A DNA stretch of 10,134 nt, taken from the NCBI GenBank assembly GCA_903839955.1, contig CAIMEI010000021.1, positions 1 to 10,134 of the forward strand, given 5' to 3'. Position 1 is the stretch's first letter. The number at the start of each line of letters is the position of its first letter. A model generated the notes under the pieces. That model was not told the origin of the DNA. It made no database searches and saw only the letters and a program-made list of their open reading frames with translations. The stretch comes from Candidatus Falkowiibacteriota bacterium. GTDB taxonomy: Bacteria > Patescibacteriota > Patescibacteriia > Patescibacteriales > UBA12465. The position numbers and the translations under genes were made by a program. Below are positions 1 through 6,401 of the stretch, piece after piece.

Positions 1-69
1 GCTAATCCACATATCGCCGCCGGTGCCGTTACCATCCAAGTCGGCAAAGGCCGGGTTGACCACTAAATT
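1..69 (-). other. Start of a third beta-sandwich domain, cut by the window edge
   Basis: Residues 1624-1646 (NLVVNPAFADLDGNGTGGDM) resemble the opening of domain 1 (NLIFNNDL) and follow a C-x5-G-C module, as domain 1 does. Asp/Gly-rich DLDGNGTGGD may add a calcium-type turn. Only the first strand is visible, so the call rests on position and the short match. Confidence 0.4.
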
Positions 70-3000
70 CGGTGCCGACTGGCTGGAAGCGTCGATGTAT
101 TCGGAGCAGCCGGAAGAAGCGGCGTCGCATAAGCCCGCATCCTCAGAAGGCTGCGGAACCGCACCGGAACCATTGCCGATCGTCTTGGAATAAGAGACGT
201 CGCAGGGATAATCATTGCTATCCACAATACAGCTGGTCGTTGCCGTTACGCCACTCGGGCAGTCACTGTCTTTAGTGCAGACTGCCGAACCGATTTCTGT
301 ACCGTCAATCTTGCCGCTATTGTCTAGATCACAGCGATCCACCGGCGTTTTAAACCAGCCCCAGGTAGTGGAGTTGGTGTCGCTGCTGGCGCGATATTGG
401 CAGGTGTTGCCAAAAGGATTGCGGAAGAAGGTCTTACCGCCGCTCGCATCATAGAAAGTATCGCAGCCGACTTCGGCGGCCGAACACATGGTGGTGGCGT
501 AATTATCAGGATTGTTTTTAAGATAAACATCGGTAAAGAAAGTGCTGCTTCCCGCTTTCTGTCCCTGACCAAGACGGGTGCAGCCAATATCATCAGCGGA
601 ACATTGTTTGCTGCTGTCAAAAATTGCGTAAATCATCTGGTGGCCAGAAAGGCTGACGGTACTGCTCGCAAAAGTCTGCGGGAAAGGATTTTTGGAATTT
701 TGAGTATCGATCATCGCTTCGCAGCCCGCGGAAGAGACGTCGCAAAGACTGGCGAACTCGCGCAAGTTATGAGTCGTGCCATTCGGGTCAGTGTAGGCGC
801 TGCAGCCGAGATTGTATTCTGCTCCGCGATAGTTATTATTCAAATCGTAGTAGCAAATATCCGGTGTGGTCCAAGAATTTTTAATCAAATAGTAACGATC
901 GGTGATTTCGGTCAGCACCATAGAATCCAGGTAAATTGTCTGGTTGCTATTGATGAACAGTTTTTCCCCGGCGGCCATCCGTTGATTGAGGTTGGGTAAA
1001 TTAATTTGGTAAACGCGCCAATCAGTGTCGCCAATTGCCATGCCGCCCGTACTGTCGCTGCCGTTGAAATAGACCTGGTTGCCGCTGGCATCGGCGAAAT
1101 AAACGGAAAGGGTGGCATTTTGTGCAGACGCTTTGGCTAGGAATTTCAAAGAATAGGCCGCACCCTGTTGAACCAAGCCATCAACTGAGGTTGCAGCCAG
1201 GCCGAATAAGGCCAAAGAATGGCCGTTTTTGTCGGTTGAAACGGAAGTGGTGGTCGCCGAGTTGACGTTAGCGGCGGAGGTGCCACCGCCGATTGTTGAT
1301 ACTGAACCGACTGGACCACTGCCGCTAAGCGCCGTGAAAGGATTGACGTTGTTTTCAAAATCATAAGCGGCGGCAATGCGCACGTTGTTGCCGTTGTTGC
1401 CGTTATACTCGCGGCAACCATTACTCTCCGCGCCGCAGGTCGTGCTCTGGCTAGGCAAAGCCTGGAAAATACAGGTAGAGCTGGCAAATGCTCCGCCATT
1501 GGCCGTGCAGTCCGCGGCCGTCACGTCGTCGTTCAAGCGAATATTGCGGCAATCCGCGGAGCAAGACACGGTGCGGGAATAGAGATGATATGAGACGTGG
1601 CCGTTCTTATCATAGAATTGGTGGCAATCCGGATTATAGTTCGGATCAGAAACTGGCAAGTTGAAAATCGTCTGGCTGCATTCATTACTATCATCGCTAG
1701 TGACATCCAGCGAGCCGTCATTGTTTGTTTCTAAGCTATAAGCTTTTAGCTGATAACCGCTTTCTCCTTCACCATTCCAAGAATAGAAAGCGCCGCATTT
1801 GCTGTTGTCCGGTTGGATACAGCGGCGCAAAGCGGAATAATATTCGGTGTTTTCCCCGCCGTTGCTGGTGTCGCTGAGGTTGGTAAAGCTGGAACAGCCC
1901 GCCACGGAAGCATCGCAGGCAGTCGCGGAACTAGGAATAAAATCGGCAGAAGCCACGCTTTCGAAATTGGTTTTATTCTGGACATAGGAATCGTAATTAA
2001 CGCATTCCTGCGGGCAATATTCATCAAAGGCCACTTTGCCAGTCACTTTGAAGCCGTCGCTCGCCGTAAAAGTCTGACAACCAACTTCGTCCAAATTACA
2101 GCGGCGGGCAAAATTACCGCAAATCGCCGGGGCATTATCTTTGAGACGGAAATCTTTCATGCCGGTGGCAAAAGGATTGACGTAGCACAAAGCATCCAGA
2201 TAATTCGGAAGTAATTTTTCCTGAACCGTGCTGGCGCCATAATTGGACCAGCCGGAGAAATAATTATTAGCTTCTAATTTTATGTTGCGGAGGTAGAAAG
2301 TGTCGCCGGCGCCGCCAGTGATCGAAAATTCCAAGGAACTGATATTGTCACCCGGCTTGGCGGTCAGGGAAACCGTTTGCCAGGCACCAGGCTCGCCCAT
2401 GGTGGTACTCACCGAATCACTACCGCCCAATTTCAAGGTTACGTTCATACCTGATAGAGTGTAGACTTCCGCACTCAAAGTGTAATAATAGCCCGGCACT
2501 GGCGTGGCGTTCGCGGGAATAACCGAATGAGCGCCAGAAGAAACTAGACCCACTGCCTGGTTGGCATAACCAAACACCACAATTGATCCTGAATTGCCGT
2601 CCTGCAAAACCGAATCTTCCGTCGCTACGGTGGAGCTGCCCAAAACTTGCCACTGGTTATTAAGGGCTGTTAAATCATTATTGAAAATTAAATTATCGCC
2701 CCAGGACGGCTTAACGCGCGTTAGCAAGCGGCAGCCCTCGCTGGTAGCGTCGCAGGAATCGGCTTTGCCATTTAAGTAAATACTATTGGCGGCGTTGCCG
2801 GACCAAGAAATTTTGTCAGTGGAAGAGCTATAGGTGTCAGTTAATGGATTGAACACTGAATACTGCAAGCAGCCAGAGTTGGCATCGGAGCAAAGGTTAT
2901 AGTTCAAAGTATTTTTTAGATAAGAAACGGCGTTGCCGGCGGAATCGGTGAAGGTCTGACAGCTATTATTGATCGGGTCGCAGGAATCGCCGCCAAAGTT

Positions 3001-4938
3001 CCAGGTGCGACGGTCGGCCGTGCAGTAGCCATAGGCTTGACAGGCGCCTTTGCCGTCTTCTTGAATGCAAGTTTTTTCGTCGGCGCAATAATCGTCAGCG
3101 CGGGAGATGGAAAGGCTGGTGGCTGGCGTACCCGTGGCTACTTCGCCGCTGTCAACTACTTGAGAAGAAATGATTTGCCCGCCGAAACCGGATTTGGCGC
3201 AATAAGCCTGTGGCGCCTTCAAAACCCAATTCGGATCAATCAAGCCGCGGCACCAGCTCTGATCTTGAGACAGGGCGGGTGAAGAGAAACTATTATAACT
3301 ATCATCGGCGCTGAAACAGGAAACCACATCCATCAAAGTGGCATTCTTGCCGAGCTGAGCGGATTTTTCAATCGCTGTTTCCCAGCCGACCGGCAAAATG
3401 CGCGAAGCGCGCAAAATCATGGCGTTGCGCAAAGAATAACTTTCCTGATAAGAAGAAGTTTTACTATCAGCAGTTAAAGCCCAGGAACCATTCAAAGAAC
3501 CGTCTTTCAGGGCGTCGCCGATAGTTTTTTGAGCAGAAATGGCCTGGCTGAATTTTTCGTCAATTACGCAATTGGTTGGTCCAGGGTTCTTTTCGTCTGG
3601 GCAGGTGGACATGTCCGCCAAAACATCATAATTGGCATTCTGCGCGAATTGCGGCGCCAAAATATTGGTGAGCATCTGGCGATTAGCGGAAGAGTTATAA
3701 ACTGAATCGTAGTTATAAATTCCACCCGAATCGCCGCCGCCGCCAAAACTACTGGAACCGCCGGAGGCTTGACCGCCCTGCAAACTGCTCATCCATTTAT
3801 TAAAAGCGGACATCGCCAATTGATTCAAAAAGACATTGCCAGCATTAACCAGCGCATCGCCAGTGAAGTGACCGATGTTGCTGATATAGCCCTGCTGAGC
3901 CAATTCCGTTTTAACTGCCGCCTGATTAGGCAAGCCGAGCAATTGATCGCCGGTGTTGACCGGATCTATCCAGCCATTTTTGCCCAGCAAAGTGGTCTTG
4001 GCGGTATCGGTTTTTTGGCCGACAACCTCCATCCCCATAGTGTTAACACTCAAGGCCGCCCCCAAATCAGTGGACTGTACCGAGAACATGTTGCTGAGGG
4101 CACTGTAAAAAGTCTTGTTGTTGTTTTTTTCCGCCTCAACAGCATTGGTCCAATTTTTGGACATGTCTGACCAAGTACAATTAGGACGTGAAGGCCGGCT
4201 TTGATTAACTAGACCGAGAGCCAAGGTCATACGGACAGCCAGCGAGGGGCTACACAGATTGATACTGGATTTGGAGGTGCCGTTGGCTGCGGCCGTGTTA
4301 TCTGCAACTAAGGATTTGTTGTAGTTGGCGGCGGCATTCCCTTTGCAGGTATTGTACTTTTTAACGCATTCATTTTGCGCCACGCAAGCATCGATGGCGG
4401 CGGTATCCACGATACTCGCATTGCCAGCGTGAGAGCAAGACTGCTGGCAGGCGGACACCTGAGTTTCACAACCCTGCTCCGCCTTGCTGCGAGTTTTATC
4501 GGCCGACATGTCCGCAGTAAAACTATTCGCAAAATCTTCAATAAACTGACCAGCGGCTTCATCACCAATTTGGGTCAAATAACTCCCCCAGCCCTTGGTC
4601 ACAAAAAGCGGCTTTTGACCCTGTCCACCGGAACCCACCCAGTCGGCCGTATCGTAGGCAACTTTATTTAAGGCCGTGCGAGTCACCGACTCCAAAGAGC
4701 TGGCTCCCGCCTTGACCAAGGCCTTCTGAATTTTCTGCCAAAGAGTCTGCTTGATGGTATCGGATTTTTGCACGACAGTCTGCTTTTCAGTGGAAAGATC
4801 GGTGGTAACTACGCTGCCCGGCAAAGTGACCACTGGTCCTCCGATAAATGCAAAAACCTGATGAGTGGAGAAAAAAACTCCGCCCAGTAAAACGGCTAAA
4901 AAAACTATTTTTTTAAAACGCGAGAAGTGGGAACGCAT
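1..4938 (-). CDS. Giant secreted cysteine-rich modular surface protein (C-terminus outside window)
   Basis: The frame is open for 1646 codons from ATG at 4938 and leaves the window with no stop, so only the N-terminal part is visible. A signal peptide (about residues 1-30: basic start, hydrophobic core VFLAVLLGGVFF, cut after VFA) predicts export. Residues 60-380 are a mostly helical region with the signature W100-VGSGGQGQKPLF and six cysteines at 157-198. A Gly/Ser linker spans 387-406. From 618 on come Cys-rich modules of the form C-x5-G-C, interrupted by cysteine-free beta-sandwich regions at 749-889 and 1188-1346; a third begins at 1624. An EF-hand-like loop lies at 1537-1548. I count 57 cysteines, none in the two complete sandwich regions. 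No catalytic motif was recognised. The likely role is a disulphide-stabilised surface or adhesive protein; this is inference. It follows the 4964-5515 gene by 25 bp and has no Shine-Dalgarno. The start is supported by the signal peptide directly after it. Confidence 0.9.
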   Translation of the reverse strand, partial: MRSHFSRFKKIVFLAVLLGGVFFSTHQVFAFIGGPVVTLPGSVVTTDLSTEKQTVVQKSDTIKQTLWQKIQKALVKAGASSLESVTRTALNKVAYDTADWVGSGGQGQKPLFVTKGWGSYLTQIGDEAAGQFIEDFANSFTADMSADKTRSKAEQGCETQVSACQQSCSHAGNASIVDTAAIDACVAQNECVKKYNTCKGNAAANYNKSLVADNTAAANGTSKSSINLCSPSLAVRMTLALGLVNQSRPSRPNCTWSDMSKNWTNAVEAEKNNNKTFYSALSNMFSVQSTDLGAALSVNTMGMEVVGQKTDTAKTTLLGKNGWIDPVNTGDQLLGLPNQAAVKTELAQQGYISNIGHFTGDALVNAGNVFLNQLAMSAFNKWMSSLQGGQASGGSSSFGGGGDSGGIYNYDSVYNSSANRQMLTNILAPQFAQNANYDVLADMSTCPDEKNPGPTNCVIDEKFSQAISAQKTIGDALKDGSLNGSWALTADSKTSSYQESYSLRNAMILRASRILPVGWETAIEKSAQLGKNATLMDVVSCFSADDSYNSFSSPALSQDQSWCRGLIDPNWVLKAPQAYCAKSGFGGQIISSQVVDSGEVATGTPATSLSISRADDYCADEKTCIQEDGKGACQAYGYCTADRRTWNFGGDSCDPINNSCQTFTDSAGNAVSYLKNTLNYNLCSDANSGCLQYSVFNPLTDTYSSSTDKISWSGNAANSIYLNGKADSCDATSEGCRLLTRVKPSWGDNLIFNNDLTALNNQWQVLGSSTVATEDSVLQDGNSGSIVVFGYANQAVGLVSSGAHSVIPANATPVPGYYYTLSAEVYTLSGMNVTLKLGGSDSVSTTMGEPGAWQTVSLTAKPGDNISSLEFSITGGAGDTFYLRNIKLEANNYFSGWSNYGASTVQEKLLPNYLDALCYVNPFATGMKDFRLKDNAPAICGNFARRCNLDEVGCQTFTASDGFKVTGKVAFDEYCPQECVNYDSYVQNKTNFESVASADFIPSSATACDASVAGCSSFTNLSDTSNGGENTEYYSALRRCIQPDNSKCGAFYSWNGEGESGYQLKAYSLETNNDGSLDVTSDDSNECSQTIFNLPVSDPNYNPDCHQFYDKNGHVSYHLYSRTVSCSADCRNIRLNDDVTAADCTANGGAFASSTCIFQALPSQSTTCGAESNGCREYNGNNGNNVRIAAAYDFENNVNPFTALSGSGPVGSVSTIGGGTSAANVNSATTTSVSTDKNGHSLALFGLAATSVDGLVQQGAAYSLKFLAKASAQNATLSVYFADASGNQVYFNGSDSTGGMAIGDTDWRVYQINLPNLNQRMAAGEKLFINSNQTIYLDSMVLTEITDRYYLIKNSWTTPDICYYDLNNNYRGAEYNLGCSAYTDPNGTTHNLREFASLCDVSSAGCEAMIDTQNSKNPFPQTFASSTVSLSGHQMIYAIFDSSKQCSADDIGCTRLGQGQKAGSSTFFTDVYLKNNPDNYATTMCSAAEVGCDTFYDASGGKTFFRNPFGNTCQYRASSDTNSTTWGWFKTPVDRCDLDNSGKIDGTEIGSAVCTKDSDCPSGVTATTSCIVDSNDYPCDVSYSKTIGNGSGAVPQPSEDAGLCDAASSGCSEYIDASSQSAPNLVVNPAFADLDGNGTGGDMWIS
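295..330 (-). other. EF-hand/dockerin-like calcium-binding loop in the giant protein
   Basis: Residues 1537-1548 read DLDNSGKIDGTE: D at 1, D at 3, S at 5, G at 6, a side chain at 7, I at 8, D at 9 and E at 12, a full match to the EF-hand loop pattern. It is followed by a compact Cys stretch C1554-TKDSDC1560 with C1570 and C1579. A second dockerin or EF motif was not found nearby, so a lone structural calcium site is more likely than a true dockerin. Confidence 0.65.
901..1377 (-). other. Beta-sandwich (carbohydrate-binding-module-like) domain 2 of the giant protein
   Basis: Residues 1188-1346, with no cysteine. It parallels domain 1: an opening AAYDFENNVNPF, a central strand Y1262-SLKFLAKAS, a Trp strand W1307-RVYQINL and a closing strand IYLDSMVLTE. 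The distance from the Trp to the Tyr of the closing strand is 29 residues in both domains (853 to 882; 1307 to 1336). A Ser/Thr-rich stretch (about 1220-1235) lies in the first half. Confidence 0.55.
2272..2694 (-). other. Beta-sandwich (carbohydrate-binding-module-like) domain 1 of the giant protein
   Basis: Residues 749-889, with no cysteine. It starts NLIFNNDLTALNNQW, runs through alternating hydrophobic strands (YYYTLSAEVYTLSG, VTLKLGG, W853-QTVSLTA) and ends FYLRNIKLE. The order of N-terminal Asn/Phe strand, Y-T-L-S strand, Trp strand and terminal Y-L-x-x-I-x-L-E strand is typical of galactose-binding-like or CBM4/9-like jelly rolls. Ligand binding is inference; sequence alone does not tell sugar from protein binding. 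Confidence 0.55.
3721..3780 (-). other. Gly/Ser-rich linker of the giant protein
   Basis: Residues 387-406 are almost entirely Gly, Ser, Gln and Ala (QGGQASGGSSSFGGGGDSGG). This low-complexity stretch separates the helical N-terminal region from the rest of the protein, and is probably a flexible hinge between the membrane-proximal part and the outward modular part. Confidence 0.7.
4345..4470 (-). other. N-terminal six-cysteine cluster of the giant protein
   Basis: Residues 157-198 hold C157, C164, C168, C185, C191 and C198 (C-x6-C-x3-C, then C-x5-C-x6-C). They lie in a helical stretch after the W100-VGSGGQGQKPLF signature. The spacing differs from the downstream C-x5-G-C modules, so I treat it as a separate element. 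Paired disulphides between two helices (a helical hairpin) would fit but are not shown by the sequence. Confidence 0.6.
4849..4938 (-). other. Signal peptide of the giant protein
   Basis: Residues 1-30 of the giant protein. The n-region carries R2, R7, K9 and K10, the hydrophobic core is IVFLAVLLGGVFF (11-23), and the c-region ends STHQVFA, giving a V-x-A type signal peptidase I site before F31-IGGP. No lipobox cysteine is present, so it is not a lipoprotein. This indicates Sec export and supports ATG 4938 as the true start. Confidence 0.8.
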
Positions 4939-4963
4939 AAATATAAATAAAAAAAGTAAAAAA

Positions 4964-5515
4964 TTATTTTTTCGCCGACGAGCTGGCAACAACATCGCTG
5001 CTGCTGGCACCCTGATCAGCGGTCGCCTGCGTTAAAGACTCCTGATAAATCTTGATCAGATCCTGATCGCTAATTTGTTTGAGCATATTGGGGTCGGCAC
5101 CGCCTTGAATCATTAAGGCGCGAATGGAAGCGGCATCGCCTTGACCGCTTAAAATATTTTGCAAAGCGGTAGTTTGGCCCTGATCAAGAGTGCTTAGGTT
5201 AATTGAAGAGCTAGCCGTGGAAGCGGCCGTACTAGTCCCCTTCAAACGATCGGGAATTTCTAGCGCACTGCTCGCTATCGGCGTGCCGCTGGCGGTAGCA
5301 GCGTCCTGCTGAGTCATTAGGTTTGTCAAATCATCTTGCTGGCAATTTTTTCCCTGACAAATAAGGGCTGACTGATTTTTCTCAACTGGCGTCCCGACGT
5401 CAAAGGGCTTGGTCAAGCGCGTTTGCAATTGCCAATACGCCCCAAGAAACGCAAAAATCGCCACGCCTCCCAAGGCAACAATGGCGACTTTTTGTTTTTT
5501 ATCAAATTCCCGCAT
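4964..5515 (-). CDS. Small membrane-anchored protein, unknown function
   Basis: 183 residues; I do not recognise the family. A short charged N-terminus (MREFDKKQK) precedes one hydrophobic segment at about 9-28 (VAIVALGGVAIFAFLGAYWQ) with no obvious cleavage site, so it is probably a type II membrane anchor with the rest outside the cell. C53 and C58 (CQGKNC) are the only cysteines. Residues 70-105 and 165-180 are Ala/Ser/Thr-rich and probably disordered; residues 110-160 look helical (ALQNILSGQGDAASIRALMI, then NMLKQISDQDLIKIYQESL). It lies 25 bp before the giant secreted protein on the same strand, behind a promoter overlapping the end of rsmA, so the two probably share one transcript. The start has no Shine-Dalgarno; the membrane anchor directly after ATG 5515 supports it. 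A role in export or anchoring of the giant protein is a guess from position. Confidence 0.8.
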   Translation of the reverse strand: MREFDKKQKVAIVALGGVAIFAFLGAYWQLQTRLTKPFDVGTPVEKNQSALICQGKNCQQDDLTNLMTQQDAATASGTPIASSALEIPDRLKGTSTAASTASSSINLSTLDQGQTTALQNILSGQGDAASIRALMIQGGADPNMLKQISDQDLIKIYQESLTQATADQGASSSDVVASSSAKK

Positions 5516-5547
5516 AGGCTATGGATAAAGAAAAAATATTTGCCTAA

Positions 5548-5577
5548 ATTATACCATAAATTTCTTCAAACCAGCAA
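5548..5577 (-). promoter_or_regulatory. Extended -10 promoter for the two exported-protein genes
   Basis: On the minus strand, TATAAT at 5553-5548 is preceded by TG one base upstream (TGGTATAAT), an extended -10. TTGCTG at 5577-5572 sits 18 bp upstream as a fair -35. Transcription would begin near 5541, about 26 nt before the ATG at 5515. The -10 overlaps the rsmA stop codon, so the small membrane protein and the giant protein can be transcribed apart from rsmA. Confidence 0.6.
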
Positions 5578-6388
5578 ATAAATTTTCCCAATCTTCCAGC
5601 CGCAAATCTTCCGCGCGGACGCGAGGATTAAACGCCAGCTTTTCCATCAATTCTTCAACAATTTTTTTATCTTCGCCCTTTAGTTTTAGTCCGCCGCAGA
5701 GATTATTTTTGAGCATCTTCCGCTTGGCGGCAAAACCGATTTTGGCTAAGCGGAAAAATAATTTTTGTTCCTCGCTGGAGTATTTGTTTTTCTTAATAGT
5801 AATTTTCAAAATGGCACTGTCCACTTTGGGCTCCGGCCAGAAATTACCGGCCTTCACCTCCTTGATGATTTGCGGCGTGCCATAAAATTGCACTGACAAG
5901 GCCAAAAGGCTCATGTCCGGGGCTTGCGCCACAATTCTTTCCGCCACTTCCTTTTGCAACATCAAAACCATGATTCCCGGGCGGTTATTGGAACCCAAAA
6001 AAGTGCGCAACAGAATTGAGCTGATATTATAGGGGATATTGGCCACGATTTTATAGGGGCCGATATTTTCCGGGTTAAACTTCAAGATGTCCTGATTAAC
6101 AATCTCCACATTTTCCACGCCCTGCGAATCAATCGCGATTTTCAAAACCGCCGCCAAGCGGTCATCAAGCTCCACGGCAATTACTTTCTTGGCCTGCTTG
6201 GCGAGCTTGGCCGTGAGAAAGCCCAAGCCGGGACCGACTTCCACAATAGTGTCCTCGGATGAAATATCGGCGCTCGCGACAATCTTGTCATAAACACCTT
6301 CGGTCACCAAAAAATTCTGGCCTTTGGAGCGCTGGGGGCTGATTTCGTAAATCCGGCAAATTTCTTTCATTTGCTTGAGTAAATCCAT
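5549..6388 (-). CDS. rsmA: 16S rRNA (adenine1518-N6/adenine1519-N6)-dimethyltransferase
   Basis: KsgA/RsmA uses S-adenosylmethionine to dimethylate two adjacent adenines in helix 45 of 16S rRNA during small-subunit assembly. From the ATG at 6388 it has 279 residues, close to the family norm. Seen in order: an N-terminal KGQNFLV motif; SAM motif I EVGPGLGFLT (about 50-59) with the acidic VELDD end of strand 2; motif IV NIPY (117-120; the family usually has NLPY); then MLQKEVAERI, FWPEPKVDSAI and a small helical C-terminal domain. An upstream in-frame ATG at 6421 would add 11 residues and overlap the preceding gene by 20 bp; I prefer 6388 because the family N-terminus fits there and it leaves a 13-bp gap. 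Neither start has a Shine-Dalgarno. Confidence 0.95.
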   Translation of the reverse strand: MDLLKQMKEICRIYEISPQRSKGQNFLVTEGVYDKIVASADISSEDTIVEVGPGLGFLTAKLAKQAKKVIAVELDDRLAAVLKIAIDSQGVENVEIVNQDILKFNPENIGPYKIVANIPYNISSILLRTFLGSNNRPGIMVLMLQKEVAERIVAQAPDMSLLALSVQFYGTPQIIKEVKAGNFWPEPKVDSAILKITIKKNKYSSEEQKLFFRLAKIGFAAKRKMLKNNLCGGLKLKGEDKKIVEELMEKLAFNPRVRAEDLRLEDWENLFAGLKKFMV

Positions 6389-6401
6389 ATAACAAAATTG
6401 A

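Larger units (their letters stand above)
106..2982 (-). repeat. Array of C-x5-G-C cysteine modules in the giant protein
   Basis: Protein-level repeat between residues 653 and 1611. Nine copies fit C-x5-G-C exactly: 683/690, 729/736, 947/954, 1008/1015, 1168/1175, 1399/1406, 1446/1453, 1485/1492 and 1604/1611 (for example CSDANSGC, CDATSEGC, CNLDEVGC, CSAAEVGC). Degenerate copies are 653/660 (CDPINNSC) and 1040/1048 (CIQPDNSKC); only the second half is kept near 1105 and 1379. The second Cys is usually followed two residues later by F, Y or L, then in several copies by a D/T-rich turn with Gly. Copies are usually 30-60 residues apart except where a sandwich domain is inserted. The repeat is not evident at DNA level, so the copies are old and diverged. 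Confidence 0.85.

Noticed and set aside
397..999. 200-codon plus-strand open frame
   Set aside because: It lies opposite the giant minus-strand gene, which is open throughout and has a clear signal peptide and repeats. The plus-strand translation has no recognisable motif.
1813..2214. 133-codon plus-strand open frame (and a similar one at 3769-4170)
   Set aside because: Both are antisense to the giant gene and encode compositionally odd peptides with no domain features; they are shadows of the real frame.
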